In this document: positions 49,934 through 59,109 of the stretch, piece after piece
How positions within the stretch are numbered: the first letter of the stretch is position 1
How the letters are laid out: each line of letters opens with the position of its first letter
The notes under the pieces: generated by a model
Seen by the model: only the letters and a program-made list of their open reading frames with translations
Told to the model about the DNA's origin: nothing
Database searches by the model: none
Assembly (NCBI GenBank): GCA_943908475.1
Contig: CALTTG010000017.1
Span: forward strand, 10,744-74,743
Source: an uncultured Burkholderiales bacterium
Lineage (GTDB): Bacteria > Pseudomonadota > Gammaproteobacteria > Burkholderiales > Burkholderiaceae_C
Length of the DNA stretch: 64,000 bases
Reading direction: 5' to 3'
Position numbers and translations under genes: made by a program

Positions 49934-51820
49934 ATGTTTGTTTTGAACTCGGTGCGTGTGGCACCCGGGGTCCGTTCGGCGTTGGCCGTTGCGGTGAGTG
50001 TGTGTGCGTGTGGGCCGACCGCCTGGGCGGCACCGGTGGGCGGGGAGTTGGACCCGCTGGTGGTGACAGCGACTCGCAGCGCCACCCGCGTCAGTCAACT
50101 GGTGGCCGATGTGACGGTCATTGACCATGCCCGACTGCAGGCCGCCGCGGGACAGACCTTGTTCTCGCTGCTGGCCGAGGAAGCGGGGCTTCAGTTCGCG
50201 TCCAACGGCGGCCTGGGCAAGGCCGGTTCGGTGTACGTGCGGGGCGGCGAATCGCGCCACACCCTGGTGTTGATCGACGGTGTTCGTCAGGGTTCGGCCA
50301 CGCTGGGATCGCCGGTGTTGACCAACATCCCCCTGTCTGCCATTGAACGCATCGAAATCGTGCGGGGGCCGATGAGTGGCTTGTATGGCGCGGATGCAGC
50401 AGCAGGCGTCATCCAGATTTTCACGCGTCAGGCCCAGCCTGGCGGGTGGCAGCCGGCCGCGTCGCTCACCTTGGGCACCGACGATTTCGTGCAGGTCTCG
50501 GCAGGGTTGTCCGGCGGATCGGGCCCTTTGGCATTGAGCCTGTCCGCGCAGCATCAATCGTCGCTCGGCAACAGTTCCAGCAACCCCAATGCGCCGTTCG
50601 ACAACCACCACCCTGATCGCGATGGCTTTGCCCAAAAGTCGCTTGCCTTGAAGGGTGCTTTGGCCTTGCAACCCGGTTGGAAGCTGGAGCTCAACGCCCT
50701 GAAGTCGATCGGGCACTCAGACTTTGACGATGGGGTGGACGCCACCGATCCGCAGGCCAGTGCGTCACAGCGTCAGGAAACCACGGTGCTCGGTGTGCAG
50801 TTGAGCGCTCGCTTGAATGAGCTCTGGAAGTCCACCTTGAAATGGGGGCAGAGCGAAGATCTGGATGACACCGAATACGCCACCCAGTCGTGGCTGTTGG
50901 GGAGCTTCAAGACGCGTCAGACCCAATGGGGCTGGACGAATCAGGTCAACACCCCGGCGGGTGAGGTGCTCGCCGGCGTCGAGTCTTTGCAGCAGGAGGT
51001 GGCGTCTTCTCAATTCACCTACGACCAGCAGACGCGCACGATCGATGCCGTGTTCCTGGGCCTTCATGGTGAGCGGGATGCCCATGCGTGGCAGTTCAAT
51101 GTGCGCCGTGACCGCAATTCGCAGTTTGGTGGCGAGACCACCGGTTCGGCCGCCTATGGTTGGCGTGCAACGCCGCATTGGCGCTTGGGCGCCTCAATAG
51201 GCACCAGCTTTGTCGCACCGAGCTTCAATCAGCTTTACTACCCGGATTATGGCTCCCCGGGGCTGGTGCCTGAGCGTGGCGTCAACCGAGAGTTGTCGGT
51301 GCGCTGGCAGGATGGTGTCGATTCGGTTCGTGTGACTTGGTTCCGCAACCGAATCCGGAGTTTCATTCAGTCGGGCGCCACGGTGAGCAACGTGCCCCGT
51401 GCCGAGATGACCGGCGTGTCGCTGAGCGCTCAGACGGCTTGGGATGTGCCCTTGGGACGGTGGTCGGTTCAAGGCGTTCTGGACTGGCTGGAGGCCCGCA
51501 ATGAGTTGACGTCCAAGAAACTGGCGCTGCGTGCGGATCATTCGGCGATGCTGCGGACTTCATTGGAGCGTGGGTCGAGCACCTACAGCGCCTACCTGAA
51601 GGCCAACGATGGTGCCTACAGCGATGGGGCCAACACCGACGCTTTGCGCGTGCGCGGTTTTGGCTGGGTGGGTGTCTCGGCGCAGTGGCGTGTTCACCCC
51701 AAGTGGCAGCTGGGTGTGCGTGCCGACAACCTGACCGATCGCAAGGTCGAAACCCAACGTGGCTACAACCAGCCCGAGCGTCAGGTGTTCCTGACCTTGT
51801 CGCTTGTGCCTGGCCTTTGA
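49934..51820 (+). CDS. btuB: TonB-dependent vitamin B12 outer-membrane receptor BtuB
   Basis: An outer-membrane 22-strand barrel for corrinoid uptake, 628 residues from the ATG at 49934. A signal peptide is visible (ALAVAVSVCACGPTAWA, cleavage near 32), then a TonB box region LDPLVVTATRSATRVSQLVADVTVID, the plug VYVRGGESRHTLVLIDGVR, and the barrel, ending in QVFLTLSLVPGL. The start is uncertain: an ATG at 49859 sits immediately after the riboswitch, and a TTG at 49916 also lies in frame. The riboswitch upstream and btuFCD downstream support the B12 assignment. Confidence 0.93.
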   Translation: MFVLNSVRVAPGVRSALAVAVSVCACGPTAWAAPVGGELDPLVVTATRSATRVSQLVADVTVIDHARLQAAAGQTLFSLLAEEAGLQFASNGGLGKAGSVYVRGGESRHTLVLIDGVRQGSATLGSPVLTNIPLSAIERIEIVRGPMSGLYGADAAAGVIQIFTRQAQPGGWQPAASLTLGTDDFVQVSAGLSGGSGPLALSLSAQHQSSLGNSSSNPNAPFDNHHPDRDGFAQKSLALKGALALQPGWKLELNALKSIGHSDFDDGVDATDPQASASQRQETTVLGVQLSARLNELWKSTLKWGQSEDLDDTEYATQSWLLGSFKTRQTQWGWTNQVNTPAGEVLAGVESLQQEVASSQFTYDQQTRTIDAVFLGLHGERDAHAWQFNVRRDRNSQFGGETTGSAAYGWRATPHWRLGASIGTSFVAPSFNQLYYPDYGSPGLVPERGVNRELSVRWQDGVDSVRVTWFRNRIRSFIQSGATVSNVPRAEMTGVSLSAQTAWDVPLGRWSVQGVLDWLEARNELTSKKLALRADHSAMLRTSLERGSSTYSAYLKANDGAYSDGANTDALRVRGFGWVGVSAQWRVHPKWQLGVRADNLTDRKVETQRGYNQPERQVFLTLSLVPGL

Positions 51821-51836
51821 GTGACGGGGCTTGACC

Positions 51837-52436
51837 ATGTCTGACGCTTTGCATCTGCTGGTGGGCGGTCAACGCAGCGGCAAGAGCCGCCATGCCGAAC
51901 GCATGGGGCAAGCCTGGCTGGCCGGTGGCGGCGGGCGTCGGGTCGTGGTGGTGGCCACCGCCACGGCCCAAGACGATGAGATGGCGCAGCGGATCGCCAG
52001 GCATCGATTGGAGCGGCCTGCCGGATTCGAGACGGTGGAAGAGCCGACGCAGTTGGGTTCGGCACTGAGGGCGGCGAGCGATGCCGATACCATGGTGGTG
52101 GTCGATTGCCTCACGCTGTGGCTCACCCATGTGCTGATGCCCATGCCCTGGATGGTTCAGCGTCAAGCGCAATGGCCCGCTTTGCGTGATGACTTGTTGC
52201 TGGCCCTTCGGGAGTGCCGGGAGGCCGGCGGCAGGGTCGTGTTGATCAGCAACGAAGTGGGGTGGGGCGTGGTCCCCATGGGACGGGAGGTCCGACATTT
52301 CGTGGATGAGCTGGGACGGCTCAACCAAGCGGTGGCCGAGTGTTGCGATCAGGTGTCCCTGGTTGCGGCGGGCCGTCTGTGGACCCAGGCCGTGATCTCG
52401 GTAGAGCGAGCGGGTGTTGCGGCATGCTCGGCCTGA
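51837..52436 (+). CDS. cobU: Adenosylcobinamide kinase / adenosylcobinamide-phosphate guanylyltransferase CobU (CobP)
   Basis: A 199-residue bifunctional enzyme that phosphorylates adenosylcobinamide and adds GMP, in nucleotide loop assembly. Walker A is GGQRSGKS near the N-terminus; RHRLERPAGFETVEEP and DCLTLWLTH follow. NEVGWGVVPMGREVRHFVDELGRLNQ is the strong C-terminal signature. A TTG two codons upstream is possible. It begins 16 bp after btuB. Confidence 0.95.
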   Translation: MSDALHLLVGGQRSGKSRHAERMGQAWLAGGGGRRVVVVATATAQDDEMAQRIARHRLERPAGFETVEEPTQLGSALRAASDADTMVVVDCLTLWLTHVLMPMPWMVQRQAQWPALRDDLLLALRECREAGGRVVLISNEVGWGVVPMGREVRHFVDELGRLNQAVAECCDQVSLVAAGRLWTQAVISVERAGVAACSA

Positions 52437-53362
52437 CTTCAACGCGATTTCGCACGCTGGGGTGGGTGCGGGTGGGGTGTCTGGGCGCTGCGCTGTGGTG
52501 GAGCGGGGTGCCCGCTGTGCAAGCCTCGACCGAACCTGTTGCGTTCGCCAAGATTCAGGACGATCGAGGCAGCTGGGTGGTGCTCGCGTCCCCGCCACGG
52601 CGCATCGTGTCATTGTTGCCGTCCTTGACGGAGACGGTGTGCGAGCTGGGCGAATGCGACCGCATCGTGGCCACCGATCGCTGGTCCAACTGGCCGGAAC
52701 GGGTGCGGCATCTGCCCAAACTTGGGGGGCTGGACGACATCCAGATCGAGCGTTTGGTGGCCTTGCGGCCTGACCTGGTGCTGTTGGCGCCCTCGTCTCG
52801 ACTCGGCGTGCGCCTGAGGGCCCTGGGCCTGGTGGTGGCGGAGCTGGAGGCGCGTGACCTGCCCGAAGCTCGTCGAGTGATGGTGTCGGTCGCCCAGTTG
52901 TTGGGCGTGCCCGAGCGGGCGGACCTCCGTTGGCGACGCCTTCAGCAGGCCTTGGACGCTGAGGCGGCGAAGGTGGCCCGTGCGGCCAAGGGGCAGTCGG
53001 TGTATTTCGAGGTCAGCAGCACGCCCTATGCGGCCGGCGAGGCGTCGTTCATCGGGCAAATGTTGACCCAGTTGGGCCTGCGCAATGTGGTGGGCTCGTC
53101 CCTGGGCCCCTTCCCGAAACTCAATCCGGAGCATGTGGTGCGAGGCAACCCATCGTTGATCCTGGTGTCGGCCTCAGAAGCCGATGCCTTGAGCCGACGC
53201 CCGGGATGGGGGCGCATTCAGGCGGTTCGCCACAACGCGGTGTGCGCCTTGTCTCCTGCAGAGGTCGACGTGCTGGCCCGCCCAGGGCCGCGGTTGGCGG
53301 AGGGCATGAAGGCGCTGGTGCGTTGCACGCACTTGCTTCACCGCTCGGAGCGACAACCATGA
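52424..53362 (+). CDS. btuF: Periplasmic cobalamin-binding protein BtuF
   Basis: A 312-residue class III periplasmic binding protein. A signal peptide precedes residue 40 (GCLGAALWWSGVPAVQA). The folding pattern has PPRRIVSLLPSLTETVCELG and VATDRWSNWPERVRHLPKLGG, followed by IERLVALRPDLVLLAPSS, as expected for BtuF/FecB-type proteins. It overlaps cobU by 13 bp and btuC by four. With btuC and btuD it makes a full ABC importer for corrinoids. Confidence 0.93.
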   Translation: MLGLTSTRFRTLGWVRVGCLGAALWWSGVPAVQASTEPVAFAKIQDDRGSWVVLASPPRRIVSLLPSLTETVCELGECDRIVATDRWSNWPERVRHLPKLGGLDDIQIERLVALRPDLVLLAPSSRLGVRLRALGLVVAELEARDLPEARRVMVSVAQLLGVPERADLRWRRLQQALDAEAAKVARAAKGQSVYFEVSSTPYAAGEASFIGQMLTQLGLRNVVGSSLGPFPKLNPEHVVRGNPSLILVSASEADALSRRPGWGRIQAVRHNAVCALSPAEVDVLARPGPRLAEGMKALVRCTHLLHRSERQP

Positions 53363-54342
53363 GCTTCAAAGGTGTGGGCGGGTTGCTCGGTCTGGTGCTG
53401 CTGACGCTGGTCCTGGCCGTCATGGGACTCGGGGTGGGCAGCTTGGGCTGGCAACCCCCTTGGGCCGCTGCCTCTGACGCGGTGATGCAAGGCATCGTGT
53501 GGGACATCCGGGCACCTAGGACACTCGGGGCCGGCCTGGTGGGGGCCTTGCTGGGGTTGTCGGGTGCGTTGGCCCAGGGCTTGTTCCGCAACCCTCTGGC
53601 GGAGCCGTACTTGCTGGGCAGCTCGTCGGGCGCAGCCCTGTGCATGACCCTGGCCCTCACCTGGGGGCTGCCTTGGATGGTGGCCGAAGGCTGGTGGGCA
53701 AGGGTGGGGCTGGCCGGTGCTGCGTTCGTCGGCGCCTTGATGGGCGTGGTGTTGACGCTGATGTTGGCCCGAGGTGCCACGCAAACCATGCGTTTGCTGC
53801 TTGCGGGCGTGGTGGTGGGGGTGGTGTTGGGGGCCTTCACCCAACTGATGATGCTGGGGTCTGGGGAGGCATGGCGGGTGATGCAGGCGTTCATGTTGGG
53901 CAACACCTCGCTGCTGGGATGGCCCGCGTGTGTCTTGCTGGCCGCGGCCTTTTGCATGGCCGCACCGGTGGCGGTGGCCATGGCCCCTGCGCTGGACGCA
54001 TTGAGCTTGGGTGAAGACACGGCCCGGATGTTGGGCGTGCCGCTCTCTGCGGTCCGTTGGGTGTTGGTGTCGGCCATGGCATTGGCCACGGCCGCGGCGG
54101 TGTCGCAGGCGGGTCTGGTCGCCTTCGTGGGCCTGGCGGCCCCTCACTTGGTCCGGCCCTGGGCCGGCGCCCGCCACGCACGGTTGCTGGGGGGGGCTGC
54201 GCTGACGGGCGCTGCACTGCTGATGGGGGCCGACCTTGGCGCACGCGTGCTGCTGGCGCCCCAAGAGTTGCCCGTGGGCGTCTTGACGGCCGTGTTGGGC
54301 GGCGCTTACTTGCTGCTGATTTTGCACAGGAGGCCCGCATGA
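53359..54342 (+). CDS. btuC: Cobalamin ABC transporter permease BtuC
   Basis: A 327-residue inner-membrane permease of the FecCD type with about nine to ten hydrophobic segments. Landmarks are RAPRTLGAGLVGALLGLSGALAQGLFRNPLAEPYLLGSSSGA, a signature of the family, and GLVAFVGLAAPHLVRPW near the C-terminus. It overlaps btuF and btuD by four bases each (ATGA). Confidence 0.95.
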   Translation: MSFKGVGGLLGLVLLTLVLAVMGLGVGSLGWQPPWAAASDAVMQGIVWDIRAPRTLGAGLVGALLGLSGALAQGLFRNPLAEPYLLGSSSGAALCMTLALTWGLPWMVAEGWWARVGLAGAAFVGALMGVVLTLMLARGATQTMRLLLAGVVVGVVLGAFTQLMMLGSGEAWRVMQAFMLGNTSLLGWPACVLLAAAFCMAAPVAVAMAPALDALSLGEDTARMLGVPLSAVRWVLVSAMALATAAAVSQAGLVAFVGLAAPHLVRPWAGARHARLLGGAALTGAALLMGADLGARVLLAPQELPVGVLTAVLGGAYLLLILHRRPA

Positions 54343-55094
54343 CAGACGCCCCAGGTTTGAGCGGGCGCGGGCTGGTGGTGCAGCTCGGTGGTCGCCGCGT
54401 GATCGACGGTGCAGACTTTCATGCGCCTGCCGGCCAATGGCTGGCGGTGGTCGGCCCCAACGGCGCGGGCAAGTCCACCCTGTTGCGGGCCATGGCCGGG
54501 CTGTTGCCCTTGAAGAGCGGGCGTTTGCAGGGGCATGTCAAGACGTCGCCCCGACTGGCTTGGGTGGGGCAAGACCGAGAGAGCGACGAATCGATGACCG
54601 TCAGGGATGCCGTGACGCTGGGGCGTTTGCCTCATCGGGGCTGGCTGGGCTGGGGGGGGGCTCATGTCGATGATGCCGCCGCCATCGAGCAAGCCTTGGA
54701 CGACACGGACCTGCGTTGGGCGGTGGAGCACCGATTGAGTCAGCTGTCATCGGGCGAACGTCAGCGGGTGCGGCTTGCGCGTGCATTGGCGGTTCAAGCC
54801 CCCGTCTTGCTGTTTGACGAACCTTTGTCCCACCTGGATGCCCCCCATCAGCGCCTTATCGTGCACACCTTGCGGCGTGAAGCGGCGCGGGGCCGTTGCA
54901 TCATCACGGTGTTGCATGAGCTGCCCGTGGCACTGATGGCCGACCGCTTGCTCATTTTGTCGCAAGGGCGTGTGGTGGCGCAGGGCCCTTGTGCGGACCC
55001 TGCACTGCATCACGCCCTGGTGCAGACCTTCGATGGCGCGATCCGCGTGCTGCCCTTGCAGGGGCAGTGGGCGGTGCTGCCGGCTTTGGATTGA
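54339..55094 (+). CDS. btuD: Cobalamin ABC transporter ATP-binding protein BtuD
   Basis: A 251-residue ABC ATPase. Walker A GPNGAGKS is at 39-46, the signature LSSGERQRVRLARAL and Walker B VLLFDEPLSHLD follow, and the switch His is in TVLHELP. It overlaps btuC by four bases. The ATP-binding protein, together with BtuF and BtuC, imports cobalamin or cobinamide. Confidence 0.95.
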   Translation: MTDAPGLSGRGLVVQLGGRRVIDGADFHAPAGQWLAVVGPNGAGKSTLLRAMAGLLPLKSGRLQGHVKTSPRLAWVGQDRESDESMTVRDAVTLGRLPHRGWLGWGGAHVDDAAAIEQALDDTDLRWAVEHRLSQLSSGERQRVRLARALAVQAPVLLFDEPLSHLDAPHQRLIVHTLRREAARGRCIITVLHELPVALMADRLLILSQGRVVAQGPCADPALHHALVQTFDGAIRVLPLQGQWAVLPALD

Positions 55095-55107
55095 TCGTTG
55101 ACTCCCC

Positions 55108-55677
55108 ATGGACATTCAGAACCCACCCACCCAAGCCCCTTTGCAGCCTGAGCGTGCCGATCGGCGCGGTCTGTTGATCGTCAACACCGGCGATGGCAAA
55201 GGCAAGAGCACCGCCGCCTTTGGCCTGGCCATGCGTGCGCACGGTCGGGGTAAGTCCGTCAAGATTTACCAGTTCATGAAGGTGCCCAGCGCACGTTTTG
55301 GGGAACATCGCACCTTCGAGAAACTGGGCGTGCCCATCGAAGGCTTGGGCGACGGCTTCAGCTGGAAGAGCAAAGACTTGGAGCACTCGGCCGAATTGGC
55401 GCGTCAGGGTTGGGCCCGTGCCGCGCAGGCCATCCACAGTGGTGAGCACTTCTTGGTCGTGCTCGATGAAATGACCTACCCGCTGATCTATGGCTGGCTG
55501 CCGTTGGACGAGGTGTTGACCACCCTTCGGGACCGACCTCGCGACGTACACGTCGTCATCACCGGGCGTGATTGCCCCGCCGAACTCATGGAACTGGCAG
55601 ACACGGTCAGTGAGGTTCGCAAGGTCAAGCATGCTTACGAGGCCGGGATTCCGGCTCAACGTGGGATTGAAGACTGA
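55108..55677 (+). CDS. cobO: Cob(I)yrinic acid a,c-diamide adenosyltransferase (CobA/CobO type)
   Basis: A 189-residue enzyme that adds the 5'-deoxyadenosyl group to cobalt. The P-loop VNTGDGKGKSTAAFG lies at 25-39. VKIYQFMKVPS, HFLVVLDEMTYPL, and the end HVVITGRDCPAELMELADTVSEVRKVKHAYE match the family. It lies 13 bp after btuD and 3 bp before cobQ. Confidence 0.96.
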   Translation: MDIQNPPTQAPLQPERADRRGLLIVNTGDGKGKSTAAFGLAMRAHGRGKSVKIYQFMKVPSARFGEHRTFEKLGVPIEGLGDGFSWKSKDLEHSAELARQGWARAAQAIHSGEHFLVVLDEMTYPLIYGWLPLDEVLTTLRDRPRDVHVVITGRDCPAELMELADTVSEVRKVKHAYEAGIPAQRGIED

Positions 55678-55680
55678 GTC

Positions 55681-57183
55681 ATGAGCGGCTACCAACGCGC
55701 TCGGGCCGTGATGGTGTTGGGCACCACCAGTGGGGCCGGCAAGAGCTGGCTGGCCACGGCCTTGTGCCGTTGGTATGCGCGCCAGGGCCTCAAGGTGGCC
55801 CCTTTCAAGGCGCAGAACATGAGCAACAACGCCCGTGTGGTGCCGGGGCTGGACGGTCAGGCCGGTGAAATTGGGTCGGCGCAGTACTTTCAGGCCTTGG
55901 CCGCTCGGGTGTCGCCCGATGTGCGCATGAACCCCATCTTGCTCAAGCCAGAACACGACATGGGGTGCCAAGTGGTGGTCATGGGGCAGGTGCGTCCGGC
56001 CTACAACACCATGCCGTGGCGTGAGCGCAGCGAGGTGCTCTGGCCTCACGCTCGCCACGCCTTGCACGAGTTGATGGCCGATCACGACTTGGTGGTGATC
56101 GAGGGGGCGGGCTCGCCCGCCGAGATCAACTTGCACCATTGTGACTACGTGAACATGCGCACGGCCTTGCAGGCCCACGCCTCGTGTCTGCTGGTCAGTG
56201 ACATCGACCGAGGCGGATCGTTTGCCCATTTGTTTGGCACCCATCAATTGCTGCCGCCTGATGAGCGGGCCCTCATCAAGGGCTTTGTGTTGAATCGATT
56301 CCGAGGCGACCCCAGCTTGTTGAGCCCGGGGCCCGAGCGCCTGCAACGTCTCACGGGCGTGCCCACGGTCGGCGTGGTGCCCATGTGGCCCGGACATGGG
56401 CTGCCGGAAGAGGACGGCCTCCACGACGTGGGGCAGGGCGATGTCGATGCTCAGGCACCTCGGCTTCACGTGGCGGTCATCGCTTACCCCCGCATCAGCA
56501 ATCTCGATGAATTTCAGCCTCTTCGGACGGCACCGGGTGTGCGGCTGACCTGGGCCCGTCATCCCCGCGACCTGCAAGGCGTTGACTGGGTGATTCTGCC
56601 GGGCTCCAAACACACGCTGGCGGATCTGGCGTGGCTGCGTGAGCAGGGGCTGGATTTCGCGGTGTTGCAGCATGCCCGCCAGGGGCGGCAGGTGCTGGGC
56701 ATCTGTGGTGGCCTGCAAATGCTCGGGCACACGTTGGAAGACCCGCTCGGCGTGGCAGGAGGCACGTCGTCGAGCGTGCCTGGTCTGGGTTTGTTGCCCT
56801 TGGTGACGCGTTTTGAGTCGCACAAGCTGTTGCGGGAGGTCACCTGCACCTTTGACCAGCTGGGGCGTTCGTCTCGCTGGGGGGGCTTGCAGGGGGTGTC
56901 GGTGCGGGGGTATGAAATTCACCAGGGCCGCACCCATGCAGCGCACGAAGGCAGCACGTCACCGGCGCTCAAGCCCGTGCTGTTTGACACACAAGGGGCA
57001 CCCTTGGGTTGGATGGCGGGATCCGTGTTGGGCATCTACCTGCACGGCTTGTTCGAGTCGCCCGGTGCCACGCAGCGCCTGATCGGGCAACCCATCCGCT
57101 CGATGGATGAGATCATGGACGGATTGGCCGACCACATCGATGCCGCGTTTGACCCCTGCGTGCTGATGCGGCTGCTGGACTGA
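55681..57183 (+). CDS. cobQ: Cobyric acid synthase (glutamine-hydrolysing) CobQ
   Basis: A 500-residue enzyme that amidates adenosylcobyrinic a,c-diamide at four positions to give adenosylcobyric acid. The ATP-binding region has GTTSGAGKSWL near 12-22 and PFKAQNMSNNA. The glutaminase domain carries the nucleophile Cys342 in GICGGLQMLG and a catalytic His in YLHGLFES. Its substrate comes from corrin ring synthesis, for which no other gene is present in the window; salvage of cobyrinic derivatives is an alternative. Confidence 0.95.
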   Translation: MSGYQRARAVMVLGTTSGAGKSWLATALCRWYARQGLKVAPFKAQNMSNNARVVPGLDGQAGEIGSAQYFQALAARVSPDVRMNPILLKPEHDMGCQVVVMGQVRPAYNTMPWRERSEVLWPHARHALHELMADHDLVVIEGAGSPAEINLHHCDYVNMRTALQAHASCLLVSDIDRGGSFAHLFGTHQLLPPDERALIKGFVLNRFRGDPSLLSPGPERLQRLTGVPTVGVVPMWPGHGLPEEDGLHDVGQGDVDAQAPRLHVAVIAYPRISNLDEFQPLRTAPGVRLTWARHPRDLQGVDWVILPGSKHTLADLAWLREQGLDFAVLQHARQGRQVLGICGGLQMLGHTLEDPLGVAGGTSSSVPGLGLLPLVTRFESHKLLREVTCTFDQLGRSSRWGGLQGVSVRGYEIHQGRTHAAHEGSTSPALKPVLFDTQGAPLGWMAGSVLGIYLHGLFESPGATQRLIGQPIRSMDEIMDGLADHIDAAFDPCVLMRLLD

Positions 57184-57186
57184 ATC

Positions 57187-58206
57187 ATGCAAGACCTGCT
57201 GCAACTTCCCCTTCGCGCCCGCCTTCGACACCTGATCGATCACAAGACCAAACCTTTGGGTGCCTTGGGCATGCTCGAGGATTTGGCCATGGAGTTGGGC
57301 TGCATCCTTCAGACCGAGCGGCCCGAGTTGGTGTCGCCCCAGATGGTGGTGTTCGCGGGCGACCATGGCCTTGCCGCCCGAGGCGTCTCTGCCTACCCGT
57401 CGGATGTGACCTGGCAAATGGTTGAGAACTTCCTGGCCGGTGGCGCCGCCGTGAGTGTGCTGGCTCGGCAGCACGGCCTGGCGTTGACCGTGGTCGATGC
57501 GGGTGTGGCCAAAGACCTGGCCCCTCGTCCGGGCCTGCAGATTCGCAAGGTGGCGGCCGGCACTGGCGATGCCAGCCGAGGACCGGCCATGACCCTTGCC
57601 CAGTGCGAGCGGGCGATGTCGGAAGGGGCCGAGGTGGTCCGTGGGCTCGGTGGCAACGTGCTGCTGCTGGGCGAAATGGGGATTGGCAACACCTCCAGCG
57701 CTGCCCTGATCATGTCGAGTTTGATGAAGTTGCCGCTCACCGATTGCGTGGGCCGCGGCACGGGCCTGGATGAGCAGGGCTTGGCCCACAAGTTGACCGT
57801 CTTGCAAGAGGCCCAGCAGGCCAACGCGCAGGCCCGGACGCCGACCGAGGTGCTGGCCGCTTTCGGTGGGTTCGAAGTGGCCATGATGTGTGGCGCCATG
57901 CTGGAGGCCGCTCGCAGCAACCGGGTCATCGTGGTCGACGGGTTCATCGCCACGAGCGCCTTGCTGGTGGCCCACGCCTTGGAGCCGTTGGTGCTTCAGC
58001 GCTGCGTGTTCGCGCATCAGTCTGGCGAGAACGGCCACGCGCGCATGCTGGCCCACCTGGGTGCGCGCCCCTTGCTCAGCTTGTGTTTGCGCTTGGGCGA
58101 AGGCTCTGGGGCCGCCTTGGCCTGGCCCTTGTTGGTGTCGGCCGCGCGCTTGCTGGCCGAGATGGCGAGTTTCGAGGCGGCGGGCGTGAGCCAGCAAGGC
58201 CACTGA
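57187..58206 (+). CDS. cobT: Nicotinate-nucleotide--dimethylbenzimidazole phosphoribosyltransferase CobT
   Basis: A 339-residue enzyme that makes alpha-ribazole phosphate, the lower ligand precursor of B12. Marks are KPLGALGMLEDLA, VVFAGDHGLAARGVSAYPSDVTWQMVENFLAGGAAVSVLA, and the C-terminal GEGSGAALAWPL with the catalytic Glu. It follows cobQ by three bases and precedes cobS by three. Confidence 0.96.
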   Translation: MQDLLQLPLRARLRHLIDHKTKPLGALGMLEDLAMELGCILQTERPELVSPQMVVFAGDHGLAARGVSAYPSDVTWQMVENFLAGGAAVSVLARQHGLALTVVDAGVAKDLAPRPGLQIRKVAAGTGDASRGPAMTLAQCERAMSEGAEVVRGLGGNVLLLGEMGIGNTSSAALIMSSLMKLPLTDCVGRGTGLDEQGLAHKLTVLQEAQQANAQARTPTEVLAAFGGFEVAMMCGAMLEAARSNRVIVVDGFIATSALLVAHALEPLVLQRCVFAHQSGENGHARMLAHLGARPLLSLCLRLGEGSGAALAWPLLVSAARLLAEMASFEAAGVSQQGH

Positions 58207-58209
58207 GCC

Positions 58210-59109
58210 ATGACGGCCCTCTGGCAACGGGCAGCGCACGAGCTGCGCTTGTTCTTCACCGCCGTTCAGTTTTTCACGCGTGTGCCGGTGCCGTCGTGGG
58301 TGGGTTTTCAGCCCGATTGGCTGCAGCACAGCACCCGTTACTTTCCGGTGGTGGGCGCCTGCGTCGGGGCGTTTGGCGCCATGGTCATGGCCCTGGCATC
58401 CATGTGGTGGCCGCCCGCGGTGTCGGTGATCCTGAGCATGGCTGCCACGGTCTGGATGACCGGTGCGTTTCACGAAGACGGTTGGGCCGATACCTGCGAT
58501 GGCTTGGGCGGATCCGTCAGCAGGGACAAAGCGCTGCTCATCATGAAAGACTCCCGCCTGGGCACCTACGGTGCCTTGGGGCTGCTCTTGATGGTGCTGC
58601 TCAAAGCCACCGTGCTCACGGCGCTGCTCACACCCCAAGTGACCGAGCTCCATGCCGCTGCTGACAGTGGCATCCATCAGGTGCTGTTGGGATGGACCCT
58701 GCTGGCCTTGGTGTGGGCCCACACCGTCTCTCGGTTGGCGCCGGTGGTGTTGTTGCGTTGGCTGCCCTACGCCGGTGATGCCGACCACGCCAAAGCCAAA
58801 CCTTTGGCCATGCAAGCCAGTGGCGCCACGCTGCTGGCCGCGGTGGGGCTCAGTGCCTCGGTGGCTGGGGTGCTCTGGCTGGGCCTGAACCACATGGGCT
58901 GGCCATGGCGAACTTGGGTGCAGGCCATGGGCTGGTCCACGCTCGCCGCGCTGGCCGTGACCCTCTTGTGCGGCCGCTGGTTTCGCCAGCGCCTGGGGGG
59001 CTTCACGGGCGACACCTTGGGCGCCAGCCAGCAACTGAGCGAAGTGATCGTGCTGCTGGTGTGGCTGTCCATCGTCCACCCGGTGCACCCGGCCCCTTGG
59101 GGTGGATGA
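58210..59109 (+). CDS. cobS: Adenosylcobinamide-GDP ribazoletransferase (cobalamin synthase) CobS
   Basis: A 299-residue inner-membrane enzyme that joins the two halves of cobalamin. It has several hydrophobic segments. The signature GAFHEDGWADTCDGLGG and RDKALLIMKDSRLGTYGALGL is present. FFTAVQFFTRVPVPSWVGF is typical for the N-terminus. It overlaps the cobC start by four bases. Confidence 0.95.
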   Translation: MTALWQRAAHELRLFFTAVQFFTRVPVPSWVGFQPDWLQHSTRYFPVVGACVGAFGAMVMALASMWWPPAVSVILSMAATVWMTGAFHEDGWADTCDGLGGSVSRDKALLIMKDSRLGTYGALGLLLMVLLKATVLTALLTPQVTELHAAADSGIHQVLLGWTLLALVWAHTVSRLAPVVLLRWLPYAGDADHAKAKPLAMQASGATLLAAVGLSASVAGVLWLGLNHMGWPWRTWVQAMGWSTLAALAVTLLCGRWFRQRLGGFTGDTLGASQQLSEVIVLLVWLSIVHPVHPAPWGG